Assembly (NCBI RefSeq): GCF_003054265.1
Contig: NZ_QBKT01000008.1
Span: 1 to 64,000, forward strand
DNA from: Kordia periserrulae
Lineage (GTDB): Bacteria > Bacteroidota > Bacteroidia > Flavobacteriales > Flavobacteriaceae
Length of the DNA stretch: 64,000 bases
Direction: 5' to 3'
A program made the position numbers and the translations under genes. Below, piece by piece: positions 53,946 through 62,060 of this stretch. Position 1 is the first letter of the stretch, and each line of letters starts with the position of its first letter. The notes beneath the pieces are model-generated. The model was not told the DNA's origin, searched no databases, and worked only from the letters and a program-made list of their open reading frames with translations.

Positions 53946-55526
53946 TTACGATATTAATGGTAATTTAATAATGAATGTACTTCCTTTTCCTTTTTCACTT
54001 TCCACGCTAATTTGACCACCGTGGTCGTCAACGATACGCTTTACGTAAGCCAGTCCAAGTCCGTGCCCCTTTACATTATGTATATCACCTGTATGTTCTC
54101 TATAAAATTTTTCAAATATTCTTTTTTGTACAGATTTAGACATTCCCTGTCCTTGGTCTTTTATTTTAATCTGTATGCTATTTTTTACTACTTCCGTAAA
54201 AACGTCAATTTTTGGTTCTCCTTCAGTATATTTTATGGCATTGTCTAAAATGTTTACCAATACATTGGTAAAGTGTGTATCATTTGCCATAACCATTGAA
54301 TGTTTTGCATTTAATTGGGTTTTTACATACCCTTTTCTGTCTTCCACAATCAATTCTATATGTGACAATGCATCTTCAATTAGGTCGTGAACGTCAATAG
54401 CATCCTTACTGATATCCAATTGATTTTTTTCTAGTTTGGATATGCGCAATACATTTTCTACCTGTGCATGCATGCGTTTATTTTCTTCACGAATCATTCG
54501 CAAGTAGCGCTTTACTTTTTCTTTATCGTCAATAATCTTCGGATTTCGCACTGCATCCAACGCTAAATTAATGGTAGCAATTGGTGTTTTAAACTCATGC
54601 GTCATATTGTTGATGAAATCCGTTTTGATTTCTGAGATTTGCTTCTGTTTGATTAACTGGTACAAGGCACTTGAATACGCTATGATGATAATTAATGTAA
54701 AAACGATAGACATAATTGCCATTCCCATAATGGACGACAACACGTATTTATTACGTTTTGGAAAACTTACATATAATGTATAGCCGCTTTCTTTGTCTTC
54801 ATCTTCAAAAAGTGGCACATTGTACATGCCGTCATTTGTAATTTTGAAGCCGTCAGATTTTATTTTTGTTGCCAATTCGTCATCGTACACACCAAATTCA
54901 AAATCCATATCCAAATTAAATTCATCCAAATATCCTTGTATTAAATACGATAGTAAATCTGTATTTACGCGTTCATCAATAGGAATTTGTTTGGTTAATT
55001 CGTTGATGATTTCTTTGAATTGCGCCATTTTTTTGGATATACTGTTTACCTTTTTAAATTTCTGAACTGGTGTCAGTTTAAAATCGGTATTGTCCAACAT
55101 ATCTTCTCGAAATGTCACACGAGTTTCCACAACTTTAAAGTTTTTGATGGATGTACTGTCGTCTTCGGAAGCACTGTCAATGAACGTTGGGAAAATATTA
55201 AAATCTTCTTCTATAATACCACGTGTGTAGATGCTAGTTTCGTTGTTTTTTTCGTCCGAACTTTGAATTAGAAAGACATTTAAAACTTGAGAATCTTTGG
55301 GTTCGCCTACACTATCAATCAATTTTTGAAATCGTAAATAGTATTTTCGATCTTGGTATTCGGTAACTTTTTCTGATACGCTCTTTAAAATTTGGTTTGC
55401 ATTGAGTGAAAATGACTCTTGTTTGTCCTCCACACCCGTAGCAATCCAATATCCTTGAACAAATATAATCCCGATGAGCGATAGGCTCATCAAAATGACT
55501 AGAACAATAAATAATCGTTTACTCAT
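53946..55526 (-). CDS. Sensor histidine kinase (RprX-like)
   Basis: A 526-residue inner-membrane kinase. The N-terminal helix (LFIVLVILMSLSLIGIIFVQGYW) and second helix near residue 270 (SIMGMAIMSIVFTLIIIIAYSSAL) bracket a periplasmic sensor of about 240 residues with no recognised fold. HisKA has phospho-acceptor His310 (NNMTHEFKTPIATI). The HATPase shows NILDNAIKYTEG, KDQGQGM and GHGLGLAYVKRIV. It phosphorylates the regulator downstream. A TAATTTTG box (55539-55532) lies just upstream, without a clear TTG. Confidence 0.95.
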   Translation of the reverse strand: MSKRLFIVLVILMSLSLIGIIFVQGYWIATGVEDKQESFSLNANQILKSVSEKVTEYQDRKYYLRFQKLIDSVGEPKDSQVLNVFLIQSSDEKNNETSIYTRGIIEEDFNIFPTFIDSASEDDSTSIKNFKVVETRVTFREDMLDNTDFKLTPVQKFKKVNSISKKMAQFKEIINELTKQIPIDERVNTDLLSYLIQGYLDEFNLDMDFEFGVYDDELATKIKSDGFKITNDGMYNVPLFEDEDKESGYTLYVSFPKRNKYVLSSIMGMAIMSIVFTLIIIIAYSSALYQLIKQKQISEIKTDFINNMTHEFKTPIATINLALDAVRNPKIIDDKEKVKRYLRMIREENKRMHAQVENVLRISKLEKNQLDISKDAIDVHDLIEDALSHIELIVEDRKGYVKTQLNAKHSMVMANDTHFTNVLVNILDNAIKYTEGEPKIDVFTEVVKNSIQIKIKDQGQGMSKSVQKRIFEKFYREHTGDIHNVKGHGLGLAYVKRIVDDHGGQISVESEKGKGSTFIIKLPLIS

Positions 55527-55607
55527 TTAATCAAAATTAACGTATAATATCGGTTATAGTAACTTTTTAACCAAACCTTAACAAATATGTTAATTTTACC
55601 AGATTTT

Positions 55608-56192
55608 CTAGGTTGAATGCATAATTTCATCGTGAATTTTAGCGACTTGTGCTCTTGCATTCTCCAAGTCCTCATTGTGAATTACATAATCGGAAAGTGC
55701 TATTTTATCGGCATCACTCCATTGCGTATTCATGCGACTTTGAATAGCTGCTCGTGTAGTTTCATCGCGTTGTAACAAACGCTCAAAACGGGTTTCCAAT
55801 GGCGCTACTACGGTGATTATTTTATCGCATTGTTTATAGGAGCCATTTTCAAAAAGTATGGCAACTTCCTTTATAATGTATTTTTCACTGCTGCGTTCCG
55901 CATACCAATCTTTAAAATGCTGACCAACACGCGGATGCACAATGGCATTTATTTTTTTGAGTTCTTCAGGCTGATTGAAGACAATATTTGACAGGTAACT
56001 TCGGTTTAGTTTCCCTTTAATATACGTTTTTTTTCCAAAAGTCGCTATTAATTCTTCTTTGATTTCACTAGAAGAATGCATCAACTTTTTAGCTTCAATA
56101 TCTGCTATGTAGATAGAAACGCCCAATTCGTGAAACATTTTTGCGATGGTTGTTTTTCCACTTCCGATGCCACCTGTAAGTCCGACAATCAT
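55608..56192 (-). CDS. coaE: Dephospho-CoA kinase
   Basis: Phosphorylates dephospho-CoA, last step of coenzyme A synthesis. The 194-residue product has the P-loop GLTGGIGSGKTTIAK, IADIEAKKLM for substrate binding, HPRVGQHF and a lid region RDETTRAAIQSRMNTQW. Normal length. It overlaps the preceding YbbR gene by four bases (ATGA), so the two are translationally coupled. Confidence 0.97.
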   Translation of the reverse strand: MIVGLTGGIGSGKTTIAKMFHELGVSIYIADIEAKKLMHSSSEIKEELIATFGKKTYIKGKLNRSYLSNIVFNQPEELKKINAIVHPRVGQHFKDWYAERSSEKYIIKEVAILFENGSYKQCDKIITVVAPLETRFERLLQRDETTRAAIQSRMNTQWSDADKIALSDYVIHNEDLENARAQVAKIHDEIMHST

Positions 56193-57151
56193 TTTTTGAT
56201 TAAGAAATTTATTTTTTTGTTTTCGATGCGATACATTTTTACCGTTTCAGGATATTTTGCCAATTTAGGAATAAAAAAAGAAGCCTTGTTGTTTTTTATA
56301 TCATTATAGTCGCAATACACCGTAAAATCGTTTTGTGTAATGGTATTAAAGTCAGAAACATTTGCCGTGTATGTTACCATGACTTCTTTCGGAAACAATT
56401 TGATGGAGAATCCTTGCGGAAGATTGCGTACCTGCAACGGAACAGATAGTTTTCCTTCGGTGAATTTATCAACTTTGGCTGTTGCGCTGACAGTTTCTTG
56501 CGAATAGCTAAGCCGTTTTAAGGAATCGTTTTTTAGCAATTTCAATTCCAAATCAATATTGTTGCTTATTTTTTCAAGCTGTTTGATTTCTGTGAACACT
56601 ACTTTGACACCGTCAACAACATCTTCAGGGCCAGAAATTTCAATTTCTTTTGGTTCTATTTGCAAGGAATCATAGAGATTATACCCTTTTTCAAACTCTA
56701 ACGCCAATTGATGAATGACAGGAACACGCTTTGTTTTGTTCTTTCCAAGGGTAAAAAATAAGGTATCTGGTGATACTTTTAAAATTTCAATATCTTGATA
56801 GATATGCTTATTTACGGCAGCATCAGAAAGTACGTAAAAGGTATTATCTGTATTCGTTTTAAACACATTTTCCAAATCGACTTCTATTTCTTTTTGAAAG
56901 AGTTTTTGCCGCAACATTCGAAAACCTGTTGTTTTTATTTGGGCTTCCAGTGTGCTTTTTTTACTTCCTAGTAGAATTTTATCTTCTGATAAGTTTGTAT
57001 ATGCTACCGTCATCGTAATGGTGTCTGTGTAGGTGTTGGAAAGTTTTACCAGTGTCCAAACCACGAAGGAAATGATGAAAAAAAGTAGAAAAACATTGAA
57101 TTTTTTCCTTTTAAACATTTCTGCAAAAAAACTTTGAATTCCTTGAGGCAT
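56189..57151 (-). CDS. YbbR-domain (CdaR-like) protein
   Basis: A 320-residue protein with one N-terminal membrane helix (FNVFLLFFIISFVVWTLV) and YbbR-type beta repeats (LDSLQIEPKEIEISGPEDVVDGV, KLSVPLQVRNLPQGFSIKLFPKEVMVTY). In Firmicutes CdaR regulates the diadenylate cyclase CdaA, but no cyclase gene is present in this window. It lies two bases after the glycosyltransferase and overlaps coaE, a small operon order seen in other Bacteroidota. Confidence 0.88.
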   Translation of the reverse strand: MPQGIQSFFAEMFKRKKFNVFLLFFIISFVVWTLVKLSNTYTDTITMTVAYTNLSEDKILLGSKKSTLEAQIKTTGFRMLRQKLFQKEIEVDLENVFKTNTDNTFYVLSDAAVNKHIYQDIEILKVSPDTLFFTLGKNKTKRVPVIHQLALEFEKGYNLYDSLQIEPKEIEISGPEDVVDGVKVVFTEIKQLEKISNNIDLELKLLKNDSLKRLSYSQETVSATAKVDKFTEGKLSVPLQVRNLPQGFSIKLFPKEVMVTYTANVSDFNTITQNDFTVYCDYNDIKNNKASFFIPKLAKYPETVKMYRIENKKINFLIKK

Positions 57152-57153
57152 AC

Positions 57154-58161
57154 TTATTTTTTAAAGAAGAGTTTTGGAAATCGTTCTTCTGGTTTTTGTT
57201 TGAAAATTTGTATTGCTATGGTCGATTTTAAAAATCCTACGCCATATCCATAAAATTGAATACACACTGCAATCAACGATAAAAAAGCAATTTTTATACT
57301 TTTTGTTGTCCGCAAAGCATCCAATAATATCAATGTAAAATATACAGCATATCCAATTAAAAACCAATGAAAAGCTAAAAATATGCTGAACAGTATCGAA
57401 ATTATAAAACCTATACAAAATAGTGTTGGAAACCAATAGGTAAGCTTTGCCGTTTCTGGATGCCATAAATTTAAAATAGGACGCACCATGCCAAACTTAT
57501 TGACCTGAATACGAAATTTTTCCCAAGAAATTCTTCGTTTATGATACACATACGCTTCCGGAATTAAGATTGTTTCGTAACCCGCTTTCCAGATACGAAT
57601 GGTCAAATCAGGATCTTCTCCTGGATGAATTTGTCCAAAACCTTCTGTAGCTTCAAAAGCAGCTTTGGAAATGCCCATATTAAAGCTTCTTGGTTGAAAC
57701 TTTTGCACCGCATTTTTTCCGCCTCTAATGCCGCCTGTAGTCAGGAAAGCTGTCATGGCATAACTAATTGCTTTTTGAATAGTAGTAAATGAAGAATGCG
57801 CTGCATCTGGCCCGCCAAAACAATCCACATACTTTCTGTTGAGTGCTTTTGACACTTCCGTGAGATATTGTGGTGGCAAAATACAATCAGAATCAAAAAT
57901 GAGATAGTAATTTCCTTTGGCGCGTTTCATTCCATAATTACGAGAGTCGCCTGGTCCAGAATTTGGTTTGAAATAATACGTAATATCTAAAGCATCTTTG
58001 TATGCTTCAATTACATCAGTTGCAGGCATTGTAGAACCATCTTCCACAATCACCACTTCAAAGGCTTCTTGAAACGTTTGTTTCTTAATACTTTCCAGTA
58101 ATTCTTCAACCTCATCTGGTCGGTTATATACAGGGACAATTATGGAGAATTTGATTTGCAT
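57154..58161 (-). CDS. Family 2 glycosyltransferase
   Basis: A 335-residue membrane-associated glycosyltransferase. The GT-A domain starts FSIIVPVYNRPDEVEELLESIKKQ and has VVIVEDGS, GPGDSRNYGMKRAKGNYYLIFDSDC (DSD metal motif) and GEDPDLTIRIWKAGY. Two or three hydrophobic helices end the protein (PTLFCIGFIISILFSIFLAF, WFLIGYAVYFTLILL). The likely role is addition of a sugar to an envelope polysaccharide or lipid. The start is the ATG at 58161; the TTG at 58182 lies upstream of the promoter box and would not be transcribed. Confidence 0.92.
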   Translation of the reverse strand: MQIKFSIIVPVYNRPDEVEELLESIKKQTFQEAFEVVIVEDGSTMPATDVIEAYKDALDITYYFKPNSGPGDSRNYGMKRAKGNYYLIFDSDCILPPQYLTEVSKALNRKYVDCFGGPDAAHSSFTTIQKAISYAMTAFLTTGGIRGGKNAVQKFQPRSFNMGISKAAFEATEGFGQIHPGEDPDLTIRIWKAGYETILIPEAYVYHKRRISWEKFRIQVNKFGMVRPILNLWHPETAKLTYWFPTLFCIGFIISILFSIFLAFHWFLIGYAVYFTLILLDALRTTKSIKIAFLSLIAVCIQFYGYGVGFLKSTIAIQIFKQKPEERFPKLFFKK

Positions 58162-58165
58162 GGCG

Positions 58166-58196
58166 CAAATATAGGGAAACAAAAAAAGCTGTTCAA
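58166..58196 (-). promoter_or_regulatory. Promoter of the glycosyltransferase operon (TTG-N20-TATATTTG)
   Basis: TTG at 58196-58194, 20 bases, TATATTTG at 58173-58166. The ATG at 58161 is only four bases beyond, so the message is probably leaderless or nearly so. The TTG lies inside the loop of the terminator of the gene upstream. Confidence 0.75.
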
Positions 58197-58211
58197 TGAA
58201 GAACAGCTTTT
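58184..58211 (-). terminator. Rho-independent terminator of the first adhesin gene
   Basis: Eleven-base stem AAAAGCTGTTC/GAACAGCTTTT, loop AATGAA, T-run on the minus strand, 23 bases after the stop codon. The same 28 bases occur at 62009-62036. Confidence 0.9.
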
Positions 58212-58234
58212 AATGCAATTATATGTTTATAAAA

Positions 58235-61200
58235 TTACTTCACGAATTTAACAACTGAAGTTCTTCCATTTTCTAATGTTACTCTAGCAAAGTAAACGCC
58301 GTTTTTAGCAGATCCAAGGTATGCTTCTCCTTCGTCTGCATTTGGTGACACTTTTGCGATGGTTTGCCCCACTAAGTTGTATACTACAATAGATTCAATA
58401 TTACTTTGTGCATTTACTACAAAACTATTTGTATTGGTATTTACATAGTGAATAAAACCTCTCACTTCTGCAGATTCAACTGACAACGGACCACAGGTAA
58501 CATTTGCTTCCCATCCTGGTCTTTGAACTGAACCATCTGATGTGAATACAAAAGTTAAACATCCTGAAGGATCAGAAGAAGTAATCATCATTCCTTGTAA
58601 ATCTCCTGTTCCAATTGCTGGCATGTCATTTCTATCAAAACACCAAATTGTTCCGCCACCAGCAGGGTCAATTGTTGATGCTGTATTGTCTGGACCATCA
58701 TGGATAGTTAATCCATCATAACATGCAGTAGCTCCGTTATTTTCAGTTGAGAAGAATGTAAATTCAACTGTTACTGCGTCGCCTGCCATATCAGGACAAA
58801 TAGTGTATGTAATATTTTCGTTATCAGAATAGTTTCCTGAAGCTCCTCCCGAATCTAAGAAGATTCCGTTCGTACAATCTGGCGGCACAGCTACATACGG
58901 TGTATTGAATGAAAATGGTCCTGCCCAAGCAGAAACTCCATCTACACCACAATCTGCCTGTACATAGAATTGATAGTTATTATCTCCTACAAGTCCCGTT
59001 GCATTATAAGGGTTAGTCATTACTCCAGAAACTGTTGGTGTTCCTGTTGCACTACCTCCTGCAGTTACGTCTACAAGTTCAATATTCCAAGTAGTTGCTG
59101 CTCCGTTTTCTGTCCAACCTAAATCTGCAGTCGTTTCCATGATATTGGTAGCTGTCAAAGCAGATGGTGCTGGACACGTTTCTAATGTTGTAAAGCAGAA
59201 TGGTCCTGCCCATGCAGAGAATGTACCTCCACCGCAATCAGATCTTACATAAAAGCAATAGTCGTTATTTTGTATCAATCCTGTAGCATTGTAAGGATTT
59301 GTAGCAACACCTGTCACTGTTGGTGTTCCAGTTGCCATTCCTCCTCCAGTAATGTCTACAATTTCAATGTCCCATACTGTTGCTGTTCCATTTTCCGTCC
59401 ATCCTAAATCAGCAGTTGTATCCGTTAGGTTTGTAGCACTTAAAGCATTTGGTGCAGCACATGCTGGGAATTCCGTAAATGAAACGTTGTCAATAGAAAT
59501 ATCTCCTTCAAATGTTCCTGCGCTTGTTGCTCTAAATGTTACAGATATTGTTTGTCCTGCAAATGCTGATAAATCAACTACTGCTAATTCCCAAGGAGTT
59601 GTTGCAGAAGTCTGCTGTTCTCCACTTAACGACCAAACATTCGTTGTTCCATTAACCAAGACATCTAATGTTCCTATCTGTCCTCCAAACATGTGATAAT
59701 TAAATGTCAATGCTGGAGCAGTTAATGCTGTTAAATCTACTAATGGAGATATTAAGTCTGTTGTATTACCAGCAGATCCAGCTGATGCTTCAGTATAAAA
59801 GTAATTTCCAGTTGTAATAGTTGGGTCTGGTCCAGTTCCTCCTGATCCTACATCCGTTCCTGGTGCAGATTCCCAATAGTAGACTCCTCCTGTTCCTGTC
59901 CAACAATTTTCAGTTCCGAAAGCTGAACCGCCCGTTGTAAAAGTTTCAAAATCTTCTGTGTAAGGAGCTAAGGTAGCAGTACACGCTGTTCTGAAAGCAA
60001 ATGGTCCTACCCAAGCAGAAGTACCGTTAGCACCACAATCAGCTCTTACATAAAATTCATAGGCATTATCGTCTGTTAAACCAGTAGCTGTATACGGATT
60101 TGCTACGCCAGTTGCTGTTGGAGTTCCTGTTGCTGTTCCTCCTCCTGTGATATCAACTATTTCAACATCCCATAAGGTTTCTGACCCTCCAGCTGTCCAT
60201 CCTAAATCTGCAGATGTAGTTAATATATTTGATGCTGTCAAAGCAGTTGGCTCTGGACATGCTACCGTTGTAGAAAATGCAAATGGTCCAACCCATGTTG
60301 AGGTTCCATCTACGCCACAATCTGCTTGCACATAAAATTCGTAATTATTGCTTGGTTCTAATCCTGTTGCGCTGTAAGGATTTGTAGTAATACCTGTAGC
60401 TGTTGGAGTTCCTGTTGCTGTTCCTCCTCCAGTAATATCTACTAATTCTATATTCCAAGTTGTTGCTGTTCCATTTTCTGTCCATCCTAAATCGGCAGAA
60501 AAACCGTCAATATTTGTAGCAGTCAGTGCATTTGGTGCTGTACAAGACGGTAATTCATCAAAGGATACATTATCAATAGAAATATCACCTTCAAAAGTTC
60601 CTGCACTTGTTCCTCTAAAAGTAACCGATATCGTTTGACCAGTAAACGCAGATAAATCAACTACAGCCAACTCCCAAGGAGCTGTTTCAGAGGTTTGTTG
60701 TTCTCCACTTAAAGACCAAACATTTGTTGTTCCATTTACTAAAACATCTAGTGTTCCCATATTACCTCCAAACATGTGGTAGTTAAATGTCAAGGAAGGT
60801 GCCGTAAGTCCTGATAAATCTACCAAAGGAGATATTAAGTCTGTCGTATTTCCTGCAGATCCAGCCGATGCTTCAGTATAAAAATAATTTCCTGTTGTAA
60901 TTGTTGGTGATGGTCCAGTTCCTCCTGAACCTGTATCCGTTCCTGGCGCAGATTCCCAAAAGTAGGATCCTCCTGTTCCTGTCCAGCAATTTTCAGAAAC
61001 AAAAGCTGAAGCACTCGTTGTAAATGTTTCAAAATTTTCTGTGTATGGAGCTGCGATTGGAGTACAAGCAGTTCTAAATGTAAATGGTCCTATGAAGGCT
61101 GATGTCCCATCTACTCCACAATTAGCTCTAACATAAAAGTCATATTCCGTGTCTTGCATAAGTCCAGTTGCTGTATACGGATTTGTAACTCCTGTAGCCG

Positions 61201-61936
61201 TTGGTGTTCCTGTTGGTGGAGTTCCTGTTGTTACAATTTCTACATCCCAAGCTGTTGCAGACCCACTTTCTAACCAGGATAAGTCTGCTGTTGAATCCGT
61301 AATATTTGCTACTGCTAATGCTGATGGATCTGGGCATGATGGTGGAGTTACAGAAGTAATGGTTGGTGAATCAAAACAGAATCCCCACTCATAACCTGGA
61401 CCGCCAACTAAATCGTCAAAGTAAATTCTGTATCGAAATCCAGCTAATTGTGTTACTGTAAATCCTGCGATATTGAGTATATCAGTAGTATACATTTCAG
61501 TAGTGCCTGAACAGAAATTATTTAATGGTGCTCCTGCAGTATCCGCGTTAAAAGGTGTTCCAATAATATTCCAAGTCATTGCATCTGCATCCCAATATTC
61601 AAATTGTAAGATGTCATCATTATTATAATTGTATACAAAGTTACCTGAAATGGTAATCCATGTTTCTCCGGCGGTATATGCGGCAGTTAAATCAATTATT
61701 GGTGATTCTGCTGCAATATCGTCATCACTTCCGTTTCCTGCATCATCATCGTCAAAAGCAAAGTTTGAAGAAACCGTAGGATCCGCTTCTAATGCTGCAG
61801 GATCAGTATTGTAAGTTCCTGTAAGTGACCATGCAGGGTTAGGCCACATGGCATTTTGATTCAATGTTTGAGCGAGGCCTGCAAATGTGGCTGCGAAAAA
61901 CATTACAAATAAAATTTTAAATGTAGTTTTTTTCAT
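58235..61936 (-). CDS. Giant secreted adhesin-like protein with FN3, MAM-like and CUB domains and T9SS tail
   Basis: 1233 residues. Signal peptide (ending FAGLAQ), an N-terminal beta-rich domain (about 25-195), then FN3 (197-289), MAM-like (290-460), FN3 (464-558), FN3 (560-650), MAM-like (652-822), FN3 (825-918), FN3 (920-1015), CUB (1019-1145) and a sorting domain (about 1155-1233, ending VVKFVK). The FN3 copies share GTATGTPTATG-like cores and the two MAM-like copies (ENCWTGTGG, YFWESAPGTD, FNYHMFGG) are nearly identical. It is exported by T9SS and probably mediates surface contact or matrix binding. No catalytic domain is visible. The gene upstream is a close paralogue. Confidence 0.88.
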   Translation of the reverse strand: MKKTTFKILFVMFFAATFAGLAQTLNQNAMWPNPAWSLTGTYNTDPAALEADPTVSSNFAFDDDDAGNGSDDDIAAESPIIDLTAAYTAGETWITISGNFVYNYNNDDILQFEYWDADAMTWNIIGTPFNADTAGAPLNNFCSGTTEMYTTDILNIAGFTVTQLAGFRYRIYFDDLVGGPGYEWGFCFDSPTITSVTPPSCPDPSALAVANITDSTADLSWLESGSATAWDVEIVTTGTPPTGTPTATGVTNPYTATGLMQDTEYDFYVRANCGVDGTSAFIGPFTFRTACTPIAAPYTENFETFTTSASAFVSENCWTGTGGSYFWESAPGTDTGSGGTGPSPTITTGNYFYTEASAGSAGNTTDLISPLVDLSGLTAPSLTFNYHMFGGNMGTLDVLVNGTTNVWSLSGEQQTSETAPWELAVVDLSAFTGQTISVTFRGTSAGTFEGDISIDNVSFDELPSCTAPNALTATNIDGFSADLGWTENGTATTWNIELVDITGGGTATGTPTATGITTNPYSATGLEPSNNYEFYVQADCGVDGTSTWVGPFAFSTTVACPEPTALTASNILTTSADLGWTAGGSETLWDVEIVDITGGGTATGTPTATGVANPYTATGLTDDNAYEFYVRADCGANGTSAWVGPFAFRTACTATLAPYTEDFETFTTGGSAFGTENCWTGTGGVYYWESAPGTDVGSGGTGPDPTITTGNYFYTEASAGSAGNTTDLISPLVDLTALTAPALTFNYHMFGGQIGTLDVLVNGTTNVWSLSGEQQTSATTPWELAVVDLSAFAGQTISVTFRATSAGTFEGDISIDNVSFTEFPACAAPNALSATNLTDTTADLGWTENGTATVWDIEIVDITGGGMATGTPTVTGVATNPYNATGLIQNNDYCFYVRSDCGGGTFSAWAGPFCFTTLETCPAPSALTATNIMETTADLGWTENGAATTWNIELVDVTAGGSATGTPTVSGVMTNPYNATGLVGDNNYQFYVQADCGVDGVSAWAGPFSFNTPYVAVPPDCTNGIFLDSGGASGNYSDNENITYTICPDMAGDAVTVEFTFFSTENNGATACYDGLTIHDGPDNTASTIDPAGGGTIWCFDRNDMPAIGTGDLQGMMITSSDPSGCLTFVFTSDGSVQRPGWEANVTCGPLSVESAEVRGFIHYVNTNTNSFVVNAQSNIESIVVYNLVGQTIAKVSPNADEGEAYLGSAKNGVYFARVTLENGRTSVVKFVK

Positions 61937-62008
61937 AAGTTATACTAGTTTAGTTAGTTGATTTTTAAATATATGAAATATTTGTGATTAGAGAGACTTA
62001 TTATAAAA

Positions 62009-62036
62009 AAAAGCTGTTCAATGAAGAACAGCTTTT
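62009..62036 (-). terminator. Rho-independent terminator of the second adhesin gene
   Basis: Same stem, loop and T-run as at 58184-58211, 24 bases after the stop codon at 62061. The identity suggests that the gene and its terminator were duplicated together. Confidence 0.9.
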
Positions 62037-62060
62037 AAAGATTCTTATATATTTATGAAA

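Noticed and set aside
58162-58182. TTG start giving a longer glycosyltransferase
   Set aside because: It lies upstream of the promoter -7 box, and the added residues do not belong to the GT2 start.
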